Shown piece by piece: positions 36,320-47,596 of a DNA stretch of 64,000 nucleotides (position 1 is its first letter; the number at the start of each line of letters is the position of its first letter). Origin of the DNA: Histoplasma ohiense (taxonomy: Eukaryota; Ascomycota; Eurotiomycetes; Onygenales; Ajellomycetaceae); the NCBI GenBank assembly GCA_017607445.1, contig JAEVHH010000002.1:2347501-2411500 (forward strand). Reading direction: 5' to 3'. A model generated the notes under the pieces. The model saw nothing but the letters and a program-made list of their open reading frames with translations, had not been told where the DNA came from and did no database searches. The translations under genes were made by a program, and so were the position numbers.

Positions 36320-39300
36320 GAGATTTCTATATACACAGAGAGAAAGAAAATAGAATTCAGATGACAACTCTTGAGAAGACTCAGCTCATTGAAAAGGGTT
36401 TTACTGAGCTGTGCATTTACTTCTGATCTGATGTATGGCCATTCATGGTGGAGCTATAGTGTGGTTTCTGAGGGAAACCACTGCTGCTGTGTCTGAAAGG
36501 CTTTACAGTGAATGAAGAGAGATAACTCTCTCAGTTGATCTGAGAACTGTCTGTGCTTCTAACAGCAGAGAAAAGACAGATAAGATAGACAAAAGAAAAG
36601 AGAAAAAATGAGTGTTCTGAAAAGAAAAATAAAGAAAAGAGTGAAGAAAAAACTGTGTTCTTTGTGACATCTTGCAGTCATGTGATCCAGCACAAACTCA
36701 GAGAAAGAGAGAGAAGAGAGCACTGAAGAAGATTGTGAGAAGAAAGAAGTGAAGAGAGATAGAGAGAGTAGTGAGAAGAGAGAAGAAGAGTGCATATCTG
36801 CAGCTGAGAGTATATTGACTGAGTCAGCATACAGACTGTACTGATTACACCACAGCTAATTGAAACAGATGAGTTCATCATGCTGATTTAATCATTTGCA
36901 TCAGTTGAACTGATTGAACTGATTGAATTGATTGTATCAATTGTATCAATTGTACTGTTTGTACTGTTTGTACTGATTGAACTGATTGAGCTGATTGTAT
37001 CAATTGAACTGATTGTACTGTTTGTACTGATTGCATTGATTGAATCTATTGTACTGGTTGAATCAGTTGTATTGAATGTTGTGCTATCTGTACTGTCTGT
37101 ATAGGCTTGGAACTGCTGTGGGGGGCTGTCAGATGATGTGTGCTCAAATGACTGTGTTATCTTATACAGTACTGTGTGTAGAACTGCATGCAGTCAAGCA
37201 GTTCTACAAAGTTTGTAGAGATCAGAGACTCTAGATAGACAACAGCTGTTGCTTAGTTGTGTGACTGTGCTGCTGATCTCTTGAATCAGTGAGAGAAGTG
37301 TCTCTGTAAATGTTGACAGAGTATCAAATGTTCTGAACTTTTATTGTGTTCACAGACACAGATGAGTCTCACATCTGCATGCTGAAAGTATCTGTGATAT
37401 CAGAAAAAATCTTCATAAGAGAAGTGAAGTATAAGTCAGTGATGGAGAGCATGCTGTAGCATGATGAGCTTTGAAGAGACTTTCATTTAATATTCCACAG
37501 TTGATCTGCTGAATCTTCAGCTCTGATATCAGTCAGAGAGCTTTTCACAGACTCTGCTTCATCACTCTTACTCTGTCTTTTGACTGAGCTGCTTGATCAC
37601 TGTGTGAATCCCACTGACTGTGGATATGATCTTGAGTTTATAGATTGAAACTGTAGTAGATGAGATCATCTGCTTAGTCAGATGATCTGCTTTCTCATTG
37701 TTCTCTATTTTCATATGCTCAGAGGCTCATTTCAGATCCACACTATATTGTCTAAGAAGCTTGTGACAGTGGCTGTAGACTCAGTTTGAGAAGATTGCTG
37801 CACTGCTCTGTATGCTTCAGATGACTGAGATGTTGTCAAGACAGAGTCAGATCTGAGAGTTGATGCTGTCATCTGTGATATAGAGTAGAAGCTTCACTGT
37901 GCACTCTAATACATGACAGATGTCAACTGTCTCAGTGTTGAAGATATATAATATAGAGCTCAGTGCAGCTGAGAAGCTGATCAGCTGTTTATTTCTTTGA
38001 TAGATTATGAAGTTATAGTCAATCTGTCTGCTGTTGTCAAGAATCTGTTCTGATTCATCTGAGAAAATATATAGATCTGTTGAAGATTGACTTTCTCATT
38101 ATTTCTTGAATATCTGAGCAGCACTCTTTTTGTCTACACTCTCTGTGAAGTCTGTCCCACATTTCTCTGAGTAGTGTGGGATGATAAGTGTGAATCTATT
38201 GACTGCAGACAGTAGTGTCTTCAACCTCTGAATCTTGATCTTTGAATACTGCTGAGTTTCAGCTCCTCTTTCATATGTGATCATTGAAGAAGCTATTTAT
38301 GAAGTCAGTGAATGTCTCTCATTCATCATCTGAAATCTTGTTGTGAAATGTATTTTGATCTTCTTCAGAGCTATCATTGCTGATGAAAGCTCAGCATCTC
38401 AGTATAGAGTTGTAATGAATATTGTATGAAAAACTGAAAGAATTTCTCTGACTGCTATGATAAGTATCTTCTTGACTGTTTTCATATATTATCTCAGATG
38501 GAAGCTGATCTTCTCATTTCTGCTCATGTGTCTTGCTGACTGTGTGCAGCTGCTGTATCAGATCTCTGTGTTATAGAGCAGTGAGAAAATCATACAGATA
38601 GTGACTGTTTTCTGCAGAGTATCTGCTGAGAGCTCATCTCTGATCTTCTCTAGACTTTGAATGTGCTGAGTCACAGCTTTTATTTTCTTTGTCTGAGCAG
38701 AGATATATGATCTTCAGATAAGTCTTCTGTCAAAGTGTACACTCAGTCAGTAAAATACTGACTTCTATTCAGCTGAGACAGTGACAGAGTGTATGATCAG
38801 ATTCTCTGATACAATCACTGATGATGCTTCATTGTGTTGTTTTCTTGTGAGATGAATTATCTCAAATTTCTCTGATGTGAAGATCATCTTGTTTGTCTTC
38901 TCTCATCTCAGAATACTCTGTATATCATGGCTGAGAAGAATAGCATTGCTGTCAAATGAGTGTGTAGTCTGTCAAATATTCAGATCATCTGTATAATCAA
39001 AATATAATTCTGAGTTCTGTTACAGCAGCTCTGTCAGATACAGAAGAAACAGTATTGATGACAGAGAAAATCTCTGTAATATATCACATTGCATCTGATG
39101 TGCTGCTGTGATGATTCTCTTCAGCTGAATCTGAGCTCTGTGTTCAGTGAGAAAGCTGTCAATGAGTTGTAGCAGCTTATACAGTCATCTCTGTTGTGTC
39201 ATCTACTGAAGCAATTGTCTGTGCAGCACAGCATCAAAGACACTCTGCACATTCATTGTGATCATGAATATCTTCTTATTTTGTGTGAAGACTGTCTTTA

Positions 39301-42300
39301 TCTCATAAGTGAAAGCAGCTATCAGATCTATTGTTGATTGTCTGAGCAGCATCTCTTCATACTGTGAGCTGACTACATTATGAATGAGTGCTGTGTATGT
39401 CAGTCATCTTGCAACAATGTGTTTCAGCCTTTTGAAGATTACTGAGAGAAGAGCAATGAGTCTTCAGAAGTGAACTGAGTTTCTATTTCTCTTATCTATT
39501 TTGAATATCATTGTCATCTCTGTCAGCTTTCAGATTTGTGGAAAGTGGCAGAGTTGAAGACAGCAGTTGTATAGCTACTGTACAAAAAGAGATATATACT
39601 GTCAGTATACTTTGAGCAGCTGCACTGTGATTTCATCTGTGTCTGAAGAGATACTCTGTACTTCAATGATGTTGTGCTCTATCTTCTTCATCTCAATCTG
39701 AGGATCTCAGAGCAGGTTTCTTATGTCATTTCAGTGCTCATCATTCAATGAATTGTATTTCAGATCATTGACTGAGTTGTATTGCTTCAGAATGATTTGC
39801 TGAAGTGTCTTGACTTTGACAGCTGTCTCTTCTATGATCTGATTTCCAATCATCAGAGAGAATGCTCTGAGGTTGAGTTTCAGCTCATATTATGCTACTA
39901 CTCAGTACAGATCTCTGTCATCTCTGATTTCATTGATCATCTATCTTCAATATACATACTTGATCTTGTGCACTGTGTCTTTGAACTGATGCTTTGTGGC
40001 CTCTGTCTGATGAGTGGTGAGCTCTTGATGTGCTCTTTGACAGTCTGCTGTTTATCAGAAAGCTGTAGTCTGCTTTTATTGCACTGACTTGTTGACTGTC
40101 TGAGCTGCAGTCAGAAGATTCTGAGTGAAGTGTTGAATCAGATTATCAAACTGTGCTGCATTCTCAACTCTATCTGAGCAAGATATATTCATCATGAAAT
40201 CTCTGATAAAATCTGCAAAGAGTTTCAGCTGAGAGTCTGTAATCTTGATCTGAGCTCTGCTCTGCTGTGTCTGAAGTGTTGTTGACAGTATAGTAATTAT
40301 AGACTGATGATCTGAGCTGCAGTGTAAATCTTGACACACTGAAGTGAAAGCAAAGACTATATTGAAGAAGATGAGATCAATTATATGATCTACTACATAA
40401 GTTGAAATATCTATCTCTTTCACAAAGTCTATTCTGTGTTCACTGATTCACTGAACAAGCTTCTCTCCTCAGTGCAGATTTGCTGTCTCTGATTCAAAGA
40501 CATTATATTATACATTGAAATCTCCATCTACTAGATAGTGAACTGATGAATTCAAATTGATCAGATAGTTCATGACTGTGTCTGTCTCAGACTATCTGTA
40601 CACATTGAGAATGTGACAGTCATTGACACTGATTTACAGCAGATCTCTGTTTTGCATAGATTAATGTTATTGTGTTCTTATTTTTGAATTTTTGTGTATG
40701 TATATTATGATCTGAGACCTCTTCTTCTCTTACTGCTTCAGATTAGTGTCATCTCAGTTGTCTATAAATACAAAGCACTCATATGCTGAGTGATTAGAAG
40801 TCTTGATGTCAGAATGTGTGTAAGACTTCTGTATACAGATCACTTCACAGCTCTGTTTGAAAGCAAGCTGTAGAGCTGCTGTGTAACAGAAAGCTGTTCT
40901 GACTGTATTTATTCAAAAGATCTGCAGAGAGTGATTTTTCTGCTGATTATTTCTGTGATGTCAGCTGTGTTGCTGATGTTGATGTTCTAGTATGAGAAGT
41001 CATTTAATGAGCTGCTGTCAAAGTTCATCTGTGAAATGAGATTGAAGAGTCTCAGATCTGTTGTCTGCATGCTGAGGCTAGACTGCTTTTTGACTGTTTG
41101 ATTATGCTGTCACTCTGCTGTATGAGCTGAGTGTTGTCTGATGTGAGTCATCTGTCAGATGATGTTCTCTTCACTGATGAAGCTCTAAGTAGCTGTCTGC
41201 TTGTGAGATGCTAGCTCAGTGAGCTGTGTTGACTGAGTTGATTAAATGAATGATATAGATATCATCACTGCAATTATTGATGCTGACTGTGTTGATGATG
41301 ATTGTCACTTCTGAGCATTTCTGTGACATCTATTGTCAAGATGATGAACAGCTGCTAGCTTCTTTTGAGTTAGATGTCTGAGGATGCTGTTCATATATCT
41401 GAGTGTAGCAGAGCAGTGCTGATGCTCAGCTGAGTAGAATTGACAGCAGTTGATATACTGTGATACTCTCTTACACTTCACATCTGTTGATCTCTTGTGC
41501 TGACTTATGAACTCACTGCAGTTGGAGCATCTCATCAGTTGCACATACTTTGATGAGTGACAGTATCTCTGACATTCTGAGTCATATCTCACTGTCAGTG
41601 GCCTTTTCTTGATGAGTCTGATCCTCTCACTGACATTGAAGAGTGAGAAGCCTTTCACTGAGATGAGAAAGAAGACAATTTATGTAATCTTTTCTATCTT
41701 AAGATTCACTTCATATTGTGAGAGTTGATAGTTTACTGATTTTATCTTTATCTGAGTCAGAATCTCTTTCTCAATCATCTTATTTGTGAAGATTCTTATC
41801 TCTTCTCAGTTCTGAATGAATTCTGAAACTTCTGAGACAGTATAATTGTATCACTGCTCTGATAGCTGAATCTCTGTGATGTCAAAAACTTTACAGAGAG
41901 TAGTCACTGTCTTCTCAGTAATCAGAGCATTGTGTATATCTCTATTACTTGATGTGATTACTCAATCTATTCTGATGAGCTTCATCTTCAGCATATTAGC
42001 CACATCTCTCACTCTCTGAATGTTTGCAATAATCATCTGCTGCACAGTATATGACTGCAGCTGAGTGATCTGTTTCTCTGACTGAAGAATGATGAGAACT
42101 TATGAATTCTTCTGCTGCTTTGTATCTTCTGTGAAGTTTCTTGACTGACTGATGTTTTTGAGCTGCAGACTGACTTCACTAGCTCTGTCAGCTGAGAAAG
42201 CTGCAGTCTTGATAGAGATAGCTTCAGAGAGAGCAGAATTTTTTCTCTTCTGTGTAATGTCTGTTCAGATAGTCAGCTCTCTTGCAGTTGTCTTTGCTGA

Positions 42301-42745
42301 ATTTGACTGTGAATGAGTGTCTGAAGCAGCACTCTCTCTCAGAGTTGATGCTGTGCTCAGATCTGCTGTTATATATGTGATGAATCTTTCACAGAAGATT
42401 TGAACAAAGTTCTGACTGACTGACTGCTTCTTCTTCTCAACTCAGCTGTTCAGAGTCTTTGTCAATCTGATGAGAATCTTCTGCTGCAGATTCTGTTGCT
42501 GTTGAGTCTTCTCAAACTGCTTCTGTAGCTGAGAGATGGCTGTGAAGATGCTGTCACTGACTTCTTTGAGAACTGAAGAAGACATTGTAACAGTCTTTCT
42601 CTGCCTCTTGTCAGTCTTTTCAGTAACAAAATTGGTCAGTGACTCCAGCTTCAGTGATCTGGTGTAGGCTGTGTTGATGTCCTTGAGTGGACAGAAGGGC
42701 ATTGAGGGCTCCATGACCACTCAACCTGTGCAGTACACACACATA
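36320..42745 (-). mobile_element. Degenerate Tad-like non-LTR retrotransposon (LINE)
   Basis: Read on the minus strand. ORF1 starts near 42720 with a Gln-rich coiled coil, and a zinc-knuckle region lies at 41305-41658 (CKRVSQYINCCQFYSAEHQHC). The reverse-transcriptase catalytic motif appears as YFDYTDDLN near 38980-39005. An RNase H segment lies at 37683-37740 as SEHMKIENNEKADHLTKQM, preceded by LDNISVI near 37820; this matches the GHM-x-I-x-GNE-x-AD signature of LINE RNase H. The tryptophan before SEHM is a TGA stop. The whole element lacks almost all CG, CC and GG dinucleotides, so Gly, Pro and Trp are nearly absent from its frames. Boundaries are set by where CpG reappears (about 36310 and 42750); no target duplication was found. 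The endonuclease region was not verified. The copy is dead. Confidence 0.85.
36904..37080. repeat. Ten-base periodic tract in the LINE 3' region
   Basis: Imperfect copies of a 10-base word of the type CTGATTGAAN or CTGTTTGTAN run for about 175 bases. They lie downstream of the RNase H remnant and so in the element's 3' untranslated region. Variation between units is mainly at two positions. Confidence 0.8.
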
Positions 42746-43585
42746 GAGTAATCGCAGAGGGTGTGCGATGATGTTGAATGGGTTGAAGGGTTAAAATTAT
42801 ACGAAAAACAGTTAGAAAATGGAAAAATTCAAATGTACCCCTACGTTCGTGGGTAGTTGTAAGGATGTCTCCTGCTCTTGAGAAGAGCCGCGGAGCATCT
42901 TATAAGCCTAACACTGTCTTGAAGGTCTGCACAACCCAGTGCTCTCATTGGGAAATACAATCACACTCATAACTCAACCGTCCTGTACACCAATCATTTG
43001 GTGTAACTAAGCTGAAAGTGCTTAGCCAGTATTTGATTATGCCAGGCAAATTAAGTTTGCTGTCGACCCTCCATCAAATATAGAATGATATAGACATTGC
43101 CCTCGAAATGGATAGGTACGGAAGAAAAGAAAATAGAACAATAAAGCAGGATGCCCACAAGCACTGTGGCGATTTCATAGTTTCATGAACCCAGCAAAGA
43201 CTCTTTTTCTTTCAAGATGCCACAATGAATTATCTGAGCGGCGCTTTTCACTCGGGAACTTGCCAACTCGAAGGAGCCTTGTGTGCCACAATGTGATAGG
43301 TCATAAACGAGCTGTTTTGTCGCCCAACGACTGACATGGGGGGTCTTCAGGCAGCTGCCTGGAACACTTATTGTACCTCCCTGTCAGGTAGTCTCCTGTA
43401 CAATGCTATTATTGGCTCCCTGTAAGCGCCCAATGCTCAAAGTGCTTTCTCCTCCTATTAGTGCCGTACAGTCGAATGCGATAAAAGCATATAACCCCAG
43501 CTCTCATTGAGCAGGCCTCAAGATCAAAATTTTTCTCCCTCCACACAAGCCAAACAACTGCTTCTTCGAACTTTCTTATGCAAAA
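42746..43585. other. Spacer and promoter of the small gene at 43586
   Basis: CpG sites reappear abruptly at about 42752, marking the edge of the LINE. No gene is seen. Just before 43586 there is a TATA-like run (ATAAAAGCATATAA at about 43482-43495) followed by a C/T-rich and CAAAC-containing leader, typical of a fungal promoter. Confidence 0.5.
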
Positions 43586-43937
43586 ATGCCTTACAGTATT
43601 CTCAACTCGTTGCTCATCAAGACTATTGTTAAAAATGGAAAAAATCTGGACGTGAAATATGCTACCCGGACGACTGCATGGGCTCGACTGCTTTTAGCAA
43701 AAAATGTACAGCAGGACTTTGTCAAAGCCATCGAGAAGGCGGATGTTCCTGAGGGAGCTGCCAGTGCCACCCTAGCATGAGTGATGCACTTTTCCATTTC
43801 AGCTGATGACGATTATATAGTAACAACAAGATTAGCGAGACCGAGCACCCTAGTGAAAGTGATAGCAAGGATCACTTCACCACTGTTTACGAAGATGAAA
43901 ATGGAGATCACATCACTACCAAGCATGTTTATCCTTG
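43586..43937 (+). pseudogene. Small unknown gene, apparently frameshifted
   Basis: A well-formed promoter and leader precede ATG 43586. The first 64 codons (MPYSILNSLLIKTIVKNGK through EKADVPEGAASATLA) are protein-like and end at a TGA at 43778. Downstream, the frame DDDYIVTT (43806-43829) passes by a one-base shift into another frame. That frame reads KISETEHPSESDSKDHF and then TTVYEDENGDHITTKHVYP before a stop near 43937. An intron from an AG-GTGCC donor near 43763 to TTTCAG near 43801 would bridge the first stop, but the shift at about 43828 remains. It is therefore either a recently broken gene or has an unusual splice. I recognise no family. It lies inside the block bounded by Helitron-like ends. 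Confidence 0.5.
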
Positions 43938-44222
43938 AGTCAAGACCGATGTATGAAGAGCGGCCGCAGCGTGGAATTTAACAGAAGACTGGATGGCTGT
44001 GTGAGGTGAAAGATGAGTGTAGCATGGCAGTTGGGTTTTTTTGTTAGAGAATTAGAGAATGCTTGTCCTGAATGAAATATTAGATCCTTTCTACATTACA
44101 ACTCATTAAGATTGGAAACAACAGTGAGATTAACATCCATGAACTAGATTTTTCTTAATTTTTTTTTATAGCTACGCTGCGCCTCATGCGTGGTTATTGT
44201 TGACATTGGAGTAGATATGCTA

Positions 44223-45363
44223 TTACATGTTCCACCAGGGATCTTCCATAAGTTCTTCCATAGTAGCTCGCTTCAATGGACTGAGGTTTGTCATTCTCCA
44301 GAGAAATCTTTTTGTCTCAGAGTCAAGATTGGGGTAATCCTTCTCCTTCCACTTCTCAAAACGCCCAGGCCCGACTGAGCCTCCATCAAATGTCCCTTCT
44401 GATATAGCCATCATGATTTGACCCCAGTTCTCATTATTGACATGAGTCACAAGTTCGTCTGGGACCGGCCCAAAAAAAGATATTAATCGACCCATAATCT
44501 CCAGTTCAGGTTCGATCATGTCTCTCTTTAACTGCTCGAAATCCGGGTGCAGGGTTTCCACACCAGTGATGGTGTACAGGCACTATTAGTAGACAAACTA
44601 TCTTCAGCTAAAACACATCAATTGAAAGCATAAACTCACTCACCACAAGCCCATAAGAGAATACATCTGATGGTTTGCCAATCCCCTGCCCTGTTTGCGC
44701 TTCGGGGCTGCGCCACATGACATTTCCTATTTTGACTCCATCTGGGAGCCGAAGAAGTTTGTCGTCTTTTAGCTTCAAGGAGCAGTCTAGGTCACCTAGC
44801 ACAACCCTTTCCAGTGCGAGCTGACCGGCCTGATTGTAACAGTAATCAACCATAACATTATCAGGCTTGACATCTAAAAAGGGGAACTTGGTTAGTGCCT
44901 GGATCTGATGAGCAGGCTGATGCATATTACCAATATGTATCCAGTTCTTAGCATGAAACTCCTTTAACGCCTGTCCAAGTTCCCACAATATCCATTTCCG
45001 AGGCGCAATCGACATGTTTGGGTTGTTCTTCACAAGAGAAAGCAAATTATCACTAAAGTGGTTGTAGATAAGGATTTGTTCAGCTTCATTATCATCATCA
45101 TGCACTTGAAGACGATGTGTTTCTGGGAACTCTTGCATAAGTTCCAGCGATTGTTCGAAGATTGAAGGAGATACATGTTTTAGCACAAAGTATTCATTTC
45201 CACACCTAAATCTTCCAGTCAGTAACCAGATAGACTCATGCAATTTGAGATGTATGGCTCACCGCGCAAGATAGACACTGAGATCCGGACTTTTTGAGTT
45301 GTGCTTGAGGATCTTGTCTCGAAGATACTCTCGACCAGAGCGGCCGATCAATGTCGAAGCCAT
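44223..45363 (-). CDS. Protein-kinase-like protein
   Basis: Four exons on the minus strand (45263-45363, 44931-45205, 44644-44873, 44223-44582) join in frame to 321 residues. The start is ATG 45363 (MASTLIGRSGREYL). The intron at 45206-45262 gives LARCGNEYFVLKHV, with the likely ATP-binding lysine. The 57-bp in-frame intron at 44874-44930 hides the catalytic loop; once removed it reads WIHIDVKPDNVMVDY. Then come LGDLDCSLKL in the place of DFG, and MWRSPEAQ as the APE-type motif. SDVFSYGLVCLYTITG, the F-helix segment, is formed by the third intron (44583-44643). The C-lobe ends EDPWWNM. The N-lobe lacks an obvious Gly-rich loop and DFG is DLD, so activity is uncertain; many expanded fungal kinase families share such changes. 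It sits between the LINE and repeat debris, in the block with Helitron-like ends. Confidence 0.85.
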
Positions 45364-45767
45364 TCTCACACCTCGAATACAACAAGAGCGTGCAAATAAC
45401 ATAACTCTAGTCATAAAACTCGCTCACTCTTCCCCACTCTCTTCCATTTCGCAGTGGATTCTTGGCCTTGGTTCTTCGTTGTTCGAACGCGTGTGCGTGT
45501 GCGTCATTGTTTAATGTTAAGAGTGGCTTGTCTATTCCTATAGGGGAGGCTTGCGAGTCGAACTACAGAGATCAGAGGTCACATGATAGGGTGAACTGTA
45601 TTACCTAACATTTAGCGCCGGAAGATCATCGGCCTGGCGGGCCGAGAGCCAAACCTGGCCACAGGACAGGGAGGGAGGGAAATTGAATGAGTACTTGGGG
45701 GGTGGAAGATAGGGGGGTTAAATGTGGCTTATGGCCAGTAAGATGCCGTGGTAGACTGCATGTAATG
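45364..45767. other. Spacer upstream of the kinase-like gene
   Basis: Presumably the promoter and leader of the kinase-like gene on the minus strand, with G-rich patches near 45665-45715. No reading frame is supported. Confidence 0.5.
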
Positions 45768-46187
45768 CTATTCTAACACCAGTTTCTCCTGAATGTGACT
45801 CCATACAACAGTTTCATGGGCCTCCTCTGCATGGTTGAGAAGAGCAGATTTGGCCGGGAGCATCTTCCCTTCACAAACATTGCACTCAACCCCAGTGGCC
45901 GGCCATGGAGGGTTGATATGCCTTTGTAGAAAATGCCTTGTAAGTGATCCAGATGTTGTGTATTTTTTAATGTGGTTCTTCAGTGAGCAACTAGGATTTC
46001 CAATGCAGAGAAAGCAAATGCAAGACTGAAAGCAAGTCTGAAGCTGTTCAGCTGTAGACTTGGTCTGTACAGACTTCATTGCTTGATGCAAGAGAATCTC
46101 AGTGTTATTCTTTATCAAACATCTCTGCTGCAGCATGAATGTATATATTTCACACATCTTCTTTCTCTTTCTTTTCCTTCTTAGCAA
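45768..46187 (-). pseudogene. C2H2-finger C-terminal fragment of a DUF3435/FluG-like protein
   Basis: The frame runs from debris into a convincing domain. It contains CFLCIGNPSC, then GSLTRHFLQRH, then CNVCEGKMLPAKSALLNHAEE ending in AH. These are two C2H2 fingers with the spacing found at the end of fungal DUF3435 proteins often labelled FluG-domain proteins. DUF3435 is the tyrosine-recombinase-related family that also includes Starship captain proteins, but only the tail is present here and the recombinase part is missing. The N-terminal part of this frame (RKRKRKKMCEIYTF) lies in the left arm of the adjacent inverted repeat, which shows the gene was cut at about 46140. The stop at 45768 is probably native. 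Confidence 0.6.
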
Positions 46188-46957
46188 TTAGCTACATTAC
46201 TATTATTACTACTATAATTACTATTGTTATTATCTTCCACTACACTATATACAATCTTCTACTATTCACTCTTCACACTGTCATCACCCCTCACAGTTTT
46301 CATAGCACTTCCCACTAAGGTGTTAGGCGCTTGTAGCGTAGGTTCCGGTGGTCCGAGGATGCTTGTGGCGTTTTCGCGGTTACAATTCACGCTAGTTGCG
46401 TCTCTACCATGGTTCGGATGCGCTTCGAGTGTATTTCAGGTGGCTGGGATTGTTTCATCCAATTCTTGCAGTAAAGTATCACACCAGTGTTGGAGTTCTC
46501 ATAATTCCTTCTCAGCCTGTAACTTCTTGATTCTCCTAGTCACAGCTATCTTCTCAGCCTCAATTGTGCTCAGATCTTCAGAAGAGGTGTCCCCTTCTGA
46601 ACTATGCTCAGAGTCTGGTTCTATAGAGGAGGATGATGCTTGTTGCACACTTTCAGTGGCAGAGGTGTGCATTTTGTGGTTTTCTTCACTGGTGTTTGTT
46701 GCTTCTGGTTCAGCAGTTAGCATGAGTACGGCGGATGCTGTGGGTAGAGATCATGACTATTACTCAATGAACTGTCTGTCAAAGATTGAGTGATTAGAAA
46801 CTGTGAGGGGTGATGACAGTGTGAAGAGTGAATAGTAGAAGATAGTATATAGTGTAGTGGAAGATAATAACAATAGTAATTATAGTAGTAATAATAGTAA
46901 TGTAGTTAATTGCTAAGAAGGAAAAGAAAGAGAAAGAAGATGTGCGAAATACATACA
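46141..46957. mobile_element. 817-bp unit with 160-bp inverted arms
   Basis: The left arm (46141-46300) and right arm (46798-46957) are nearly identical reverse complements. Read outward-in from the right they begin ACTGTGAGGGGTGATGACAG. Between them is a minus-strand frame (46499-46723) rich in Ser/Glu that ends in a coiled-coil-like IEAEKIAVTRRIKKLQAEKEL, broken by a stop and continuing as ELQHWCDTLLQELDE. It could be a foldback DNA element or two pieces of one LTR (both arms start TGTGAGG) in opposite orientation with a gag fragment between. No target duplication is seen. Confidence 0.6.
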
Positions 46958-47446
46958 TCCATATATATATACATATAGAAATAGCGGTAGCGAGAGTATA
47001 ATGGAAAGAGGTAAGAATAAACGAAGATAATATAATAAGGAAATAATAAACGAGTGCATTACAAGAGGAAAGAAAGATGTAGATGACATGATGAGAGTGA
47101 CAGAGACTGGAAGCAGAGAGAACAACATGATCTTGAGAGGGAGTCAAAATCAACAGAGTGAAGTGTCAAAAATGACACCCCCCCCCCTCCTTTCAAAAGA
47201 AGAGCAGTGGGTGAATGTGGGTGAATGAGAATGCTTGGAAGCGCGTGAAAACACAGCAAGTTCAAAAATTGTGGCCATGCATTGGAGGGAAGCGTCGCGG
47301 CCGTGGGGATATATTCATGTGATGATCGAGGTTGGGCAGTTGGCAGGAGGCCAAAAGCAGCCACGAAAACGGTCATTTTCAGCCGCTGGCGAACCGTCAC
47401 ATTGTTATATACAGTATTATTTATTATTTTTATCTATATAATTATT
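46958..47446. other. Repeat-derived spacer
   Basis: A/T/G-rich sequence with a C run near 47168-47178. No protein frame is supported. It may be part of the element whose 3' end is at 47596. Confidence 0.4.
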
Positions 47447-47596
47447 CTCTACTAACAGCTGTAGCCTGTAGATTATATGAAACTCATCTATACAAGTTAT
47501 ACAGCTGTTCATATATCTCATTACATTCATTCAAGGGATTAAACAGCGCATTTTCAAGCTGGATAAGCGAGCGCAAGCGAGCGATTGCGGCTTGTT
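47447..47596 (+). repeat. Helitron 3'-end-like sequence (plus orientation)
   Basis: About 150 bases match, in reverse orientation, 52012-52160. The final 46 bases (47551-47596) are identical in both copies and include the core AAGCGAGCGCAAGCGAGC followed by GATTGCGGCTTGTT. A 5-bp stem (CGCAA/TTGCG) with an 8-base loop lies just before the end, as expected of a Helitron 3' terminus. Beyond position 47596 the two copies diverge completely, so this is the element boundary. Confidence 0.75.

Noticed and set aside
36559..36881. Ser/Leu-rich minus-strand frames at the LINE 3' edge
   Set aside because: Low-complexity translation of GA-rich sequence within mutated repeat DNA.
36320..42745. LTRs flanking the LINE
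   Set aside because: No direct repeats were found at the two ends. The RT and RNase H order and the ORF1 zinc knuckles fit a non-LTR element.
35747..47596. A Starship giant element
   Set aside because: Only the tail of a DUF3435-like protein is present, with no recombinase domain at an edge. The ends that can be seen are Helitron-like, and no flanking target-site repeat was recognised.
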